This document shows positions 43,998 through 53,457 of a stretch of 64,000 nucleotides of DNA, piece after piece (within the stretch, counting starts at the first letter, position 1; each line of letters begins with the position of its first letter). Source of the DNA: Methylobacterium phyllostachyos (GTDB lineage: Bacteria; Pseudomonadota; Alphaproteobacteria; Rhizobiales; Beijerinckiaceae); NCBI RefSeq assembly GCF_900103445.1, contig NZ_FNHS01000017.1, forward strand, positions 1 to 64,000, in the 5' to 3' direction. The notes beneath the pieces were generated by a model. That model was not told the DNA's origin. It was given only the letters and a program-made list of their open reading frames with translations, and made no database searches. A program made the position numbers and the translations under genes.

Positions 43998-45218
43998 GTG
44001 AACGCAGCCGGCCGCCTCTATGCTATGGGCGGCGCCCTCCTCGCCATCATGCCGCTCGCGATGGTGCTGGCCAACCGGTCGAGCCCAGTCGTGGTCGGGC
44101 TGGCGGCGACGGCCTTCCTGGCCGGGCGCCTGATCGAGGATCGCGGCGGGACGGCGCACCGGTTGCTGAGGCCGCTAGCGAGTCCGCTCGCCGGGGCGGG
44201 ACTCGCCTTCCTGGCTTGGAGCCTCATCTCGCTCGCCTGGAGCCCGTTCCCGGCCTCGTCTCTGCGAGTGGCGGGCGAGTTCCTGCCGACCCTGGCAGCC
44301 GCCTACCTCCTAGCGAGCCTCGCGCCGGGTCGCATCCCACGTTTTGCGGTGCGGCTGGGGGCCATTGCGGTTGTGCTCGCCGGCGTCCTGATCGCCGTTG
44401 ACCTCGCGACCGATCTAGCCTTGGGACGGGCGCTGGGGCACCGCGCCGCCGCCTTCGTACACAATCGTCCGGCGCTCACCCTCGATCTCGTGGCCGGCCC
44501 GCTGGCCCTGGTCCTGTGGCGCGGGCGCAGCCGGGGCTCCGCCGGGGCGGTGCTGGCCCTCGGGGCGCTCGGCGTGATGCGCTCGATCAGCGGCGCCGCT
44601 CAGCTCGGGCTGCTGGCCGGAGGTGCGATGTTCGCGGCCGCCCGTCTGCTGCCGTGGCGCATCGCGATCGGGCTCGCTGGCCTCGGCCTCGGCCTCGCCC
44701 TGGCCCTCGCGCCGGTGGAGGGTGACCTCCTCGCCCGCGTCATGCCGGAAGCGGCCCACGCACGGCTCGAGCAATCCTCGTCCCGCGCACGCGTCGCCAT
44801 CGCACGCAGCTTCGGGGCCGCGGTCGCGACCGATCCCTGGCGCGGCGCGGGCTTCGGTACGAGCGCGCGCTTCGCCGAGACGCCGGTGGCCCGGACGGTG
44901 CCCGCGGAGATGCGCGTGCTCCTCGGGGTCGGCCACCCGCATAACAGCTTCCTCCAGGTCTGGGCCGAGCTCGGCCTGCCCGGGGCGATCCTGGCGGCCC
45001 TGACACTGATGCTGATGCTCGCCCGCATCGCCCGACTGGCGCAGCCGGACCAAGCGACGGCGCTCGGCCTCATCGCCTGTGCGGCGGCGATCGCCTTCGT
45101 CGAGCACAACGGCTGGGCGGCGTGGTGGACGGCGGGCCTCGGCGCTGCCATCTCGTGGATGCGCGAGGCGTCCCGGCCACGTGCCGAAGCGACTTCTGAG
45201 ATGGACGGCCCCGCATGA
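43998..45218 (+). CDS. O-antigen ligase/polymerase-like membrane protein
   Basis: 406 residues, about ten hydrophobic spans, GTG start. The Wzy_C/O-antigen ligase block GVGHPHNSFLQVWAELGLPG with the HN pair lies in the large periplasmic loop near residue 310. Such enzymes join polysaccharide to lipid A or polymerise it. The stop overlaps the glutathione reductase start (ATGA). Confidence 0.85.
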   Translation: MNAAGRLYAMGGALLAIMPLAMVLANRSSPVVVGLAATAFLAGRLIEDRGGTAHRLLRPLASPLAGAGLAFLAWSLISLAWSPFPASSLRVAGEFLPTLAAAYLLASLAPGRIPRFAVRLGAIAVVLAGVLIAVDLATDLALGRALGHRAAAFVHNRPALTLDLVAGPLALVLWRGRSRGSAGAVLALGALGVMRSISGAAQLGLLAGGAMFAAARLLPWRIAIGLAGLGLGLALALAPVEGDLLARVMPEAAHARLEQSSSRARVAIARSFGAAVATDPWRGAGFGTSARFAETPVARTVPAEMRVLLGVGHPHNSFLQVWAELGLPGAILAALTLMLMLARIARLAQPDQATALGLIACAAAIAFVEHNGWAAWWTAGLGAAISWMREASRPRAEATSEMDGPA

Positions 45219-46597
45219 GCGATTTCGACGTCGACCTCTTCGTCATCGGCGGCGGCTCGGGCGGCGTGCGCGCGGCGCGGATCGCGGCAGGCTACGGCGC
45301 CCGGGTGATGCTGGCTGAGGAATACCGGGTCGGTGGCACCTGCGTGATCCGCGGCTGTGTCCCGAAGAAGCTGATGGTCTATGCCGGGCGCTTCGCCGAC
45401 GAGTTCGAGGATGCCGCCGGTTTCGGCTGGACCGTGGAGAAGCCGCGCTTCGACTGGTCCGTCCTCAAACGGCGGCGCGATGCCGAGGTCACCCGGCTCG
45501 AGGGCATCTATGACGCCAACCTGATCCGAGCGGGGGTCGAGATCGCGCCGGAGCGGGCCGTGATCGAGGATCCGCACACGGTGCGACTTCTGAAAACCGG
45601 CCGGACCGTCCGGGCGGAGCGGATCTTGATCGCAGTCGGCGCCCATCCGGTGAAGGAGCCGGCGGTGCCCGGCATCGCGCTGGCGATCACCTCGAACGAG
45701 GTGTTCGAGCTGGAGCGCCTGCCGGAGCGCATCCTGGTGATCGGCGGCGGCTACATCGCGGTGGAATTCGCGGGTGTGTTCGCGGCGCTGGGCAGCGCCA
45801 CGACCCTGCTGCACCGCGGCGACAAGTTGCTGCGCGGCTTCGACGAGGAGGTCCGCGACGCCCTCGCGGAGGCCTACGGTCACCGGATGGACCTGCGCCT
45901 CGGCAGCACATTGACGGGCATCGAACGGCGGGACGGCGCCCTCTGCGCCCGCCTCGACGATGGCAGCGAGGTCCCGGCCGATCAGGTGCTCGTCGCGACG
46001 GGCCGGCGGCCCAACGTGGAGGGGCTGGGCCTCGACCGCGTCGGCATCGAGCTCGACCCGGCCGGGGCGATCCCGGTGGACGCCTACTCGCAGACGAAGG
46101 TGCCGTCGATCTACGCGGTCGGCGACGTCACCAACCGCGCCAACCTGACGCCGGTGGCGATCCGCGAGGGCCACGCCTTCGCCGACACGGTTTTCGGGGG
46201 TAAGCCGATCTGCGTCGATCACCGCCTGATCCCCACGGCGGTGTTCTCGACGCCCGAGATCGGTGTCGTCGGCCACAGCGAGGCGGTGGCGCGGGAGGTT
46301 TACGGCAAGATCGACGTCTACAAGGCGCGCTTCCGTCCGATGAAGGCGACGCTCTCGGGCCGCGAGGAGCGGATCCTCATGAAGGTGATCGTCGATTGCG
46401 CCACCGACCGCGTGGTCGGCGTCCACATCTTCGGGCACGATGCCGGCGAAGTCATCCAGGCGGTTGGCATCGCGGTGACCATGGGCGCCACCAAGGCCGA
46501 TTTCGACCGGACCATCGCGGTCCACCCGACGGCCGCCGAGGAATTGGTGACGATGCGGGTGCCCGAAGTCACGAAGCACCCGGTCGGCGTCGGCTAG
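45215..46597 (+). CDS. gor: Glutathione-disulfide reductase
   Basis: 460 residues. FAD-binding GGGSGGVRAARIA, the redox-active disulfide GGTCVIRGCVPKKLMVY, NAD(P)-binding GGGYIAVEFAGVFAALG and the C-terminal HPTAAEELVTM with the catalytic His. It reduces GSSG with NADPH. It overlaps the upstream O-antigen-ligase gene by 4 bases. Confidence 0.95.
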   Translation: MSDFDVDLFVIGGGSGGVRAARIAAGYGARVMLAEEYRVGGTCVIRGCVPKKLMVYAGRFADEFEDAAGFGWTVEKPRFDWSVLKRRRDAEVTRLEGIYDANLIRAGVEIAPERAVIEDPHTVRLLKTGRTVRAERILIAVGAHPVKEPAVPGIALAITSNEVFELERLPERILVIGGGYIAVEFAGVFAALGSATTLLHRGDKLLRGFDEEVRDALAEAYGHRMDLRLGSTLTGIERRDGALCARLDDGSEVPADQVLVATGRRPNVEGLGLDRVGIELDPAGAIPVDAYSQTKVPSIYAVGDVTNRANLTPVAIREGHAFADTVFGGKPICVDHRLIPTAVFSTPEIGVVGHSEAVAREVYGKIDVYKARFRPMKATLSGREERILMKVIVDCATDRVVGVHIFGHDAGEVIQAVGIAVTMGATKADFDRTIAVHPTAAEELVTMRVPEVTKHPVGVG

Positions 46598-46653
46598 CCG
46601 CTCCGAATCCCCGGGGGCCTCGACGCGGTGCCCGACCGAGCCATATCAGGGGC

Positions 46654-46971
46654 ATGGGAAAGCAGGGCGCAGGCAAGGGACGGGGCGGCGACGACGCGCA
46701 TGCGCGCCGGCAGGCCATCATCGACGGCCTGCTGGCGGATGCCCTTCGCCCCGTCTTCCACCGCCCGCCGAGCCAGGATGCGCTCCCCCCCGATATCCGC
46801 CGCGCCATCGATCAGCTGCTCGCCAAGGCCGAGGCGCAGCGCAGCCGCTGTCTGACCTACGATGACCTGGAAGAGGCACTGCCGCCCCGGGACGTCTCTG
46901 CGGAGGATCTGGAGGCGATCTTCTGGATCCTCGCCGAGCACGGGATCGAGGTTGAGGACGGCGAGGCTTGA
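46654..46971 (+). CDS. Small protein with sigma-70 region 1.1-like domain
   Basis: 105 residues. The C-terminal half (RSRCLTYDDLEEALPP through LEAIFWILAEHGIEVED) matches the helical region 1.1 of primary sigma factors, which masks the DNA-binding regions. No other sigma region is present. The N-terminal 50 residues are basic then helical. It may modulate RNA polymerase or DNA binding; its function is not known. Confidence 0.8.
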   Translation: MGKQGAGKGRGGDDAHARRQAIIDGLLADALRPVFHRPPSQDALPPDIRRAIDQLLAKAEAQRSRCLTYDDLEEALPPRDVSAEDLEAIFWILAEHGIEVEDGEA

Positions 46972-47087
46972 ATCCCGGTCGCGCCTGCCCCTCGCATTCC
47001 GGCACTCGCAACCGCACCGGAACCTCTCTATAAGCCCCGCTTCGCGCGTGAAGCGCGGTCGCACGAAGAGGTGCGCGGAGAGAGGCC

Positions 47088-48470
47088 ATGGGCGAGCGTT
47101 GGACACCGAAGAGCTGGAGACATCTGCCGATCGAGCAGGTGCCCGCCTATCCGGACGTGGCCGCCCTGGGTGCCGTCGAATCGCAGATCGCGAGCTTTCC
47201 GCCGCTGGTTTTTGCCGGTGAGGCCCGCAAGCTGAAGGCAGCGCTCGCGCGCGTCGCGGCGGGCGAGGCGTTCCTTCTTCAGGGCGGCGACTGCGCCGAG
47301 AGCTTCGACGAGCATTCCGCCGACAACATCCGCGATTTCTTCCGGGTGTTCCTGCAGATGGCGATGGTGCTGACCTTCGCGGGCGGCTCGCCCGTGGTGA
47401 AGGTCGGGCGCATCGCCGGGCAGTTCGCCAAGCCGCGCTCCTCGCCCACCGAGACGCTCGATGGCGTCAGCCTGCCGAGCTACCGGGGCGACATCGTCAA
47501 TGGCATCGGCTTCTCGGAGGAGGCGCGGGTGCCCGATCCGCGGCGCCAGCTGGAGGCCTACCGGCAATCGGCCGCGACGCTGAATCTGCTGCGTGCCTTC
47601 GCCACCGGCGGCTACGCGAATCTCGAGAACGCGCATCGTTGGATGCTCGGTTTCGTGAAGGATTCGCCGCAATCCTCCCGCTATCAGGATGTGGCGAGCC
47701 GCATGACCGACGCGCTCGATTTCATGCGCGCGATCGGCATCAACCCGGAGACCCATCCGGAGGTGCGGACCACCGACTTCTTCACCAGCCACGAGGCCCT
47801 GCTGCTCGGCTACGAGGAGGCGCTGACCCGCGTCGATTCGACCACGGGCGACTGGTACGCGACCTCCGGCCACATGCTGTGGATCGGCGACCGCACCCGC
47901 CAGCCGGACCACGCCCACGTGGAATACGCCCGCGGCATCAAGAACCCGATCGGCCTGAAGTGCGGTCCGTCTCTAAAGGCCGATGACCTGATCCGGCTGA
48001 TCGACCTGCTCAACCCGGAGAACGAGCCGGGGCGCCTCAGCTTGATCTGCCGGTTCGGCGCCGACAAGGTTGGCGAGCATCTGCCGGCCCTGATCCGAGC
48101 GGTCGAGCGGGAAGGGCGCAAGGTCGTGTGGATCTGCGATCCGATGCACGGCAACACGATCCCGGCTGGTCGCTACAAGACGCGTCCGTTCGAGCGCGTG
48201 ATGCAGGAGATCGAGGGCTTCTTCGGCGTCCACCGGGGGGAGGGCACCTTCGCGGGAGGCATCCATCTCGAGATGACCGGCAAGGATGTCACCGAATGCA
48301 CGGGCGGCGCCCGGGCGCTGACGGCCGACGACCTGCAGGATCGCTACCACACCTACTGCGACCCGCGGCTCAACGCGGAGCAGGCGCTGGAGGTGGCGTT
48401 CCGCACGGCCGAGCTCGTGAAGGCCGAGCGCAGCCACATCGAGCGCCCGCGCCTCGACGCGGCGGAGTAA
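47088..48470 (+). CDS. Class II 3-deoxy-7-phosphoheptulonate (DAHP) synthase
   Basis: 460 residues of the class II (plant-like) DAHP synthase family: WTPKSWR, LLQGGDCAESFDE, RIAGQFAKPRSSPTE and WICDPMHGNT. It condenses phosphoenolpyruvate and erythrose 4-phosphate, the first step of the shikimate pathway. It has its own position after a 116-base spacer and ends before a GC-rich hairpin. Confidence 0.95.
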   Translation: MGERWTPKSWRHLPIEQVPAYPDVAALGAVESQIASFPPLVFAGEARKLKAALARVAAGEAFLLQGGDCAESFDEHSADNIRDFFRVFLQMAMVLTFAGGSPVVKVGRIAGQFAKPRSSPTETLDGVSLPSYRGDIVNGIGFSEEARVPDPRRQLEAYRQSAATLNLLRAFATGGYANLENAHRWMLGFVKDSPQSSRYQDVASRMTDALDFMRAIGINPETHPEVRTTDFFTSHEALLLGYEEALTRVDSTTGDWYATSGHMLWIGDRTRQPDHAHVEYARGIKNPIGLKCGPSLKADDLIRLIDLLNPENEPGRLSLICRFGADKVGEHLPALIRAVEREGRKVVWICDPMHGNTIPAGRYKTRPFERVMQEIEGFFGVHRGEGTFAGGIHLEMTGKDVTECTGGARALTADDLQDRYHTYCDPRLNAEQALEVAFRTAELVKAERSHIERPRLDAAE

Positions 48471-48490
48471 GGCACAGGGCTTCGCTTCGA

Positions 48491-48514
48491 CTCCCTCCCC
48501 TGCGGGGGAGGGAG
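48491..48514. terminator. GC-rich hairpin after the DAHP synthase gene
   Basis: CTCCCTCCCC pairs perfectly with GGGGAGGGAG around a 4-base loop, 20 bases past the stop. No T-run follows. Similar short hairpins recur between genes in this genus, so it may be a dispersed repeat rather than a dedicated terminator. Confidence 0.4.
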
Positions 48515-48601
48515 GGCAGACGTCCACCGTAGGGTGCCCGTCGATCCGTGAGTGTCCCAGCTGGCGAGGGCGAGTTGCCCAACGCGCCCGAGGCCCGCCC
48601 C

Positions 48602-51484
48602 TTACGCGATCGCCCGGCTGGCTCCATTCCAGCGGTGGATCACGGCGGCGACCTCCGAGACGGGTACGGGCCTGCTGAAGAGGAACCCCTGGACCTCGTC
48701 ACACCCCTCGGCGCGGAGCTGCGCGAGCTGTGCCTCGGTCTCCACGCCCTCGGCGGTTGTGGTCATGCCGAGGCTGGCGCCCAGGCCGATGACCGCCCGC
48801 ACGATGAAGTCGGTCCCGTCCTTGATGCAGAGGTCGCGCACGAAGGACTGGTCGATCTTGATCTTGTCGAAGGGGAAGCTGCGCAGGTAGCTGAGCGACG
48901 AATAGCCGGTGCCGAAATCGTCCATCGCGACGCGCACGCCCAGCGCCTTCAGGCTGTGCAGGATTGCGGTGGTGGCGCCGGGATTGGCCACGAGGACGGA
49001 TTCGGTGATCTCCAGCTCCAGCCGCCGGCCCGGCAGGCCGGTCCTCCGCAGCGCCTCCCGCACGATGTTGATCAGGCTCGCCGAGGTGAACTGGACCGCC
49101 GAGACGTTGACGGCGACCTTGAGCCCGTCCGGCCAGCGGGCTGCTTCCTCGCAGGCCCGGCGCAGGACCCATTCGCCCAGCGGCACGATCAGGCCGAGTT
49201 CCTCGGCGATCGGGATGAACTCGGCCGGCGAGATGAAGCCGCGAACGGGGTGGTTCCAGCGCAGCAACGCCTCGAAGCCGCAGATCCGGTCGGCGTCGAG
49301 ACTGTAGATCGGCTGGTAGTAGACCTCGAACGATTCGCGTGCGAGGGCGTCGCGCAGGTCGCGCTCCAGGAGCCGGCGGGCCTGCAGGCGGGCATCCATC
49401 TCGGGTTCGAAGAACCGGAACGAGCCCCGGGCCTCGGACTTGCCGCGGTCGAGGGCAACCTCGGCGTTCTTCAGGAGCTTGTCGCAACTCGTCCCATCGC
49501 TCGGTGCGAGCGTGATGCCGATGGTCAGCCCGACGCTGATCTCGTGGTTGCTCAGGCTGTAGGGTGTACTCACCACCTCGATGATTCGCCGGGCGAGCAC
49601 GGCCGCATCCTCGGGCCGGTCGATGCCGCGCTGAATGACGATGAACTCATCGGCGCCGAGCCGAGCGACGCAGTCAATCTCGCGCACACAGGCCGTGAGC
49701 CGGTTCGCCACCGCGGCGAGCAACTCGTCGCCGACGCCATGCCCCAGAGTCTCGTTCACCGGCCGGAAATCGTCGAGATCGACGGCGAAGACCGCGAAAC
49801 CGTGATCGCGCCCCGCCTGGGCCATCGCCATTTCGATCTGCTGACCGAGGGCGATGCGGTTCGGCAGCCCCGTGAGCATATCGTGGTGCGCCAGGAAGGC
49901 GATGCGGGCCTCGGCGCGGCGCCGCTCGGTAACGTCCTCGTAGGTGGCGACGAACCCGCCATCGGCGGTCTTGCGCCGCTCGATCGCCACGATGCGGCCG
50001 TTGCACAATTCCTGGAAATGCGTGTGCCACGCCCCACCGTGGAACGCCTCGCGCTGCTCGCGCAGCAACGTCTCGATGTCACAGCCCGGATGGTTCCCCG
50101 CCACGAGGCTCGCCGTCATCACCTGCACGGCGGTCATCCCCGGAACCACCGCGTTGGCCGACAAACCGTAGATCTCGCCGTAGCGACGGTTGACGACCAT
50201 CAGGCGGTCCTGGTCATCGTAGAGGCACAAGCCCTGGGACATGTTGTCCAGAGCGGCATCGAGGCGGAGATTGGTCTCCGTCAGCCGATCCTCCTGCTCC
50301 TTCAGCAGGCTGATGTCACTGCAGACCGCGATGAAACCACCCTGTTGGGTGGCGCTGCGGCTCACCCGCAGCCAGCGCCCATCCGCCAGCCGGATATCGC
50401 CGTCGCGGGCCAGCGCCCGGAAGCAATCCCCGAGGATATTCGCCTCGCCGATCTCGGCCCTGTCCACGTTGCCCCAGAGGGAGACCCCCGCCTCGATCGC
50501 GGCGCCGAGGCCCGCGAAGAAGCGCTGGGCTTGGGCGTTGGCCAATGCGATCCGCCCCGCCGCATCGACGACGACCACGCCCTCCCGGGATGTCTGGAGC
50601 GCGTCCGTGACCAACGCTTCGGCGCGGCGGCGCTGGCTTACCTCGCGGGCCATCATCGCCTGGATGTTGTCGCGCATGACCGCCATGGAGCGCAGAAGGC
50701 TGCCGAGTTCGTCGCGCCCCCCGGCGGGGATGCGGTCCTCCAGACGGCCACTGGCGATCCGCTCGGCGGCCTGCGAGGCCGCGGCCAGCGGCCCCGTGAT
50801 GCGGCGGTTGAGCAACCACGCGACCAGGGCGCAAGCGACGATCGCAAGCAACGCCGCGACGGCGTTGACGTGCATCTCCCGGGCCACGAGCATCCGGGCC
50901 GCCTGGCGGAAGGTGAAGCCGTCGCCGGCCGTATAATTCACCAGCAGGTCGATCTGATTGTCGACCACGCTGGCCTGCTGATCCAGGGCGTCCCAGCGGT
51001 CCGGCCGGGCCGTGGCGGGATCGAGGCCACGCCGCATCTCCTCCCAAGCGGAGACCGCCGCCTGGACTGCGCCGGCCGTCCGCACCGCCCGGTCGGATTG
51101 CGACCGCTCGACCGCGATGGTCAGGTCTTCGGCCAGCGTCGTCGATAGGTCGGCGATCTCGGCGTTGAGCTTGGCGGTCTCGGCTTCGTTGCGCAGGTGC
51201 ATCCGCCGGGCGAAGGCCGTCCGCATCTTGGCGAAGTCGGCCGCAGTCGCCCGAGCGTAGTTGATGGACATCAACGACTCGTCGTACGTCCGATTGACCA
51301 GCGTGCCGATATGCGAGATCGCGACGACCGCGTAGAGCCCAAGCGCCCCCGACAGCAGGCTCATGCTCAGGAAGGCGACGAAGATCCGCCCCCGGATCGT
51401 GGTGAAGAACGACAGGAACCCGCGCTCGGCACCCGGGAGCACCACCGCGTTCCTGTCCTCCGTCGCCGTCTCGGGGTCTTGCAT
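48602..51484 (-). CDS. Membrane-bound PAS-GGDEF-EAL signalling protein
   Basis: 960 residues. A transmembrane span near 30-55 and a second near 215 flank a four-helix periplasmic sensor region; a HAMP domain, two PAS regions, GGDEF and EAL domains follow. The GGDEF signature reads RLGADEFIVIQ, with Ala in place of the second Gly, so cyclase activity is doubtful. The EAL domain keeps FEALLRW, EITESVL and DDFGTGYSSLSYLRSFPFD, so it probably degrades cyclic di-GMP. Confidence 0.92.
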   Translation of the reverse strand: MQDPETATEDRNAVVLPGAERGFLSFFTTIRGRIFVAFLSMSLLSGALGLYAVVAISHIGTLVNRTYDESLMSINYARATAADFAKMRTAFARRMHLRNEAETAKLNAEIADLSTTLAEDLTIAVERSQSDRAVRTAGAVQAAVSAWEEMRRGLDPATARPDRWDALDQQASVVDNQIDLLVNYTAGDGFTFRQAARMLVAREMHVNAVAALLAIVACALVAWLLNRRITGPLAAASQAAERIASGRLEDRIPAGGRDELGSLLRSMAVMRDNIQAMMAREVSQRRRAEALVTDALQTSREGVVVVDAAGRIALANAQAQRFFAGLGAAIEAGVSLWGNVDRAEIGEANILGDCFRALARDGDIRLADGRWLRVSRSATQQGGFIAVCSDISLLKEQEDRLTETNLRLDAALDNMSQGLCLYDDQDRLMVVNRRYGEIYGLSANAVVPGMTAVQVMTASLVAGNHPGCDIETLLREQREAFHGGAWHTHFQELCNGRIVAIERRKTADGGFVATYEDVTERRRAEARIAFLAHHDMLTGLPNRIALGQQIEMAMAQAGRDHGFAVFAVDLDDFRPVNETLGHGVGDELLAAVANRLTACVREIDCVARLGADEFIVIQRGIDRPEDAAVLARRIIEVVSTPYSLSNHEISVGLTIGITLAPSDGTSCDKLLKNAEVALDRGKSEARGSFRFFEPEMDARLQARRLLERDLRDALARESFEVYYQPIYSLDADRICGFEALLRWNHPVRGFISPAEFIPIAEELGLIVPLGEWVLRRACEEAARWPDGLKVAVNVSAVQFTSASLINIVREALRRTGLPGRRLELEITESVLVANPGATTAILHSLKALGVRVAMDDFGTGYSSLSYLRSFPFDKIKIDQSFVRDLCIKDGTDFIVRAVIGLGASLGMTTTAEGVETEAQLAQLRAEGCDEVQGFLFSRPVPVSEVAAVIHRWNGASRAIA

Positions 51485-51696
51485 CGCACCGGCCGCCGCG
51501 CCACACGTTCAGCTATCTGTAGTTGCGACATATTAAGAGGCGCTTAGCTCGCAATCCCAGCAATTCGATTTAACAAGCAGGGCGAAGACAGGTCGTATCC
51601 CGATCGTTCGGCGGATCCGAGTGCGTAATCGGGTATCGCACAATGATTCTTCAATGAAGTGGGTGCGAGAATGGTCCTCGAAACCCGAGGTATCAC

Positions 51697-52074
51697 ATGG
51701 TCGCCTTCCGATCCTGGACCGCCGCGAGCGTCGGATGGCGCATCCCGTTGGCCACGGTGCTGGCCCTGGCCCTGGGCGCAACCTCCGGCCTGCTGGTCAT
51801 CGGGCAGCTCCAGGCCTCCGGCATCCTGGTCTCGCAGAAGGGTCGGATGTTCCACCCCGACAACCTCGTGGTCGCCCGCGGGGAGGTGGTTACCTTCGTC
51901 AATGACGACAGCGACCTGCTGCACCACGTTTTCGTGGAATCCGAAACCTTCAATTTCGATTCCGGCGACCAGGAGCCCGGAAGCCGCACGCCGATCACCT
52001 TCACTGAACGGGGCACGTTCCAGGTGCTCTGCGGCATTCATCCGAAGATGAAGCTCGTCGTCCGGGTGAACTGA
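51697..52074 (+). CDS. Cupredoxin-like (plastocyanin/azurin type) protein
   Basis: 125 residues with an N-terminal hydrophobic signal or anchor (about 17-40) and a blue-copper fold: His in LLHHVFVE, and the CGIHPKM block supplying Cys, His and Met ligands. It resembles the plastocyanin-like proteins found in methylotrophs. It probably transfers electrons in the periplasm; its partner is not evident from neighbours. Confidence 0.85.
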   Translation: MVAFRSWTAASVGWRIPLATVLALALGATSGLLVIGQLQASGILVSQKGRMFHPDNLVVARGEVVTFVNDDSDLLHHVFVESETFNFDSGDQEPGSRTPITFTERGTFQVLCGIHPKMKLVVRVN

Positions 52075-52089
52075 GGCCAGTCGGGTCGC

Positions 52090-53364
52090 TCAGCGCTGGG
52101 CCGAGCGCATCGGCTCCGGCACCGGGGGCGTTTTCACGCGCTCGATCGGTTGGCCGTCGCGAAGGTCGGGCGGCGGGCTGTAGACGATGCGGCTGTCGGC
52201 CGACAGGCCGGATTCCAGTTCGAGCGTGCGGCCCAGGTCGCGGCGCACCGTGACGGTCCGCCACGTCACGCGGTCGTCGTCGCCCACCTGCGCGACCTGC
52301 AGCCCCTTGCTGTTGAACACCGTCGCCTCCGCGGGCACCGCGACCGCCGGCTCCGTGCGCGGGATCTTCAACGTCACGTAGGCGTAGAACCCGGCTCGCA
52401 GCAGCCGATCGGGATTGGGTACATCGACCTGCGCGGTCAGGGTCCGCGAGGCGGCATTCAAGGCGACCGAACTGCGCTCCACGAAGCCGTCGAACGCGCG
52501 GTCCGGGATCTGAGGCACCGTGATCACCGCCTTGACGCCGGGCCGGATGCCGACCGAGTCGTTCTGCGGCACGTTCACGGTGATGCGCAGGATGCTGTCC
52601 TGGTCGATGCTCAGGAGCGGCGTGCCGCCGTTGTCGGCCCGGACGAGGTCACCGACATCGACGTTGCGGACCGTGACGACGCCGTCGAAGGGCGCCACGA
52701 CGCGTTCGAACGCCGTCAGCGCCTTGAGCCGATCGACCACGGCCTGCTGGGACATGATGTTGGCGGTCGCCACCTTCACGCCGGCCTCCGCGGCGGCCAG
52801 GGTCGCGGCCTGGGACAGGACACCGGCCTGCGAGGTGTCCGCGTTCTGTCGGGAGGCCCAGCCCTGCACGGCGAGCGTGGTGGTCCGGTTGTTGGTGAGG
52901 TTGGCGAGGTTCACGTTGGCGCGCGCCTGCTCGACCTGCGCCTGTGCCTGGAGGAGCTGCGCCTTGAGCTGGCCGACCTGCGCCTCGGCCTGGGCGAGCT
53001 GCTGGTCGAGATCCGGGGCCGCGATCCGCAGGAGCAGGTCGCCGGCCCGGACGCGGGAGCCGATATCGACAGGGCGCTCGGCGATGTAGCCGGTCGCCCG
53101 GGCCGCGATCGCCGCACTGGTGAAGGCCTGCATCTCCCCCGGCAGGACGAGATCGAGCGAGCCCTCAGCCTTCTCGGCCGTGACCGTGCGCACCTGTGGG
53201 ACGAGGGATTTGATCCGCTCCAGCGTCGCGCTCGCCGCGACGTCGCGCTGCCAGTGTCCGTAGGCGCCCCAGGCCAGGAGCCCGATACCGACGAGGCCGA
53301 CGAGGAGGAACGGCGCCTTGCCGGGGGGCGGGGGGACATCCCGCTCTGCGTCGTCCGCCCTCAT
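52090..53364 (-). CDS. RND-type efflux membrane fusion (periplasmic adaptor) protein
   Basis: 424 residues from the ATG at 53364. An N-terminal anchor (FLLVGLVGIGLLAWGAYG), a lipoyl/beta-barrel pair and a coiled-coil hairpin (QQLAQAEAQVGQLKAQLLQA...) are seen, as in AcrA/MdtA. No RND inner-membrane transporter or outer-membrane channel gene is adjacent, so it would need partners encoded elsewhere. Confidence 0.88.
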   Translation of the reverse strand: MRADDAERDVPPPPGKAPFLLVGLVGIGLLAWGAYGHWQRDVAASATLERIKSLVPQVRTVTAEKAEGSLDLVLPGEMQAFTSAAIAARATGYIAERPVDIGSRVRAGDLLLRIAAPDLDQQLAQAEAQVGQLKAQLLQAQAQVEQARANVNLANLTNNRTTTLAVQGWASRQNADTSQAGVLSQAATLAAAEAGVKVATANIMSQQAVVDRLKALTAFERVVAPFDGVVTVRNVDVGDLVRADNGGTPLLSIDQDSILRITVNVPQNDSVGIRPGVKAVITVPQIPDRAFDGFVERSSVALNAASRTLTAQVDVPNPDRLLRAGFYAYVTLKIPRTEPAVAVPAEATVFNSKGLQVAQVGDDDRVTWRTVTVRRDLGRTLELESGLSADSRIVYSPPPDLRDGQPIERVKTPPVPEPMRSAQR

Positions 53365-53457
53365 CGATCGGCTCTCCGCCACGGCGCCCGGAGACGCACA
53401 CCTCACGGTAGCGGCCAATGCCCGCGACGGCCAGAGCGGGCATTGCCGCATCGCCGG

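Noticed and set aside
44600..46579. Minus-strand open frame of 659 codons opposite the O-antigen-ligase-like and gor genes
   Set aside because: Spans two well supported genes in antisense and shows no domain.
48548..51148. Plus-strand open frame of 866 codons opposite the GGDEF/EAL gene
   Set aside because: Antisense shadow; the minus strand carries recognisable PAS, GGDEF and EAL domains.
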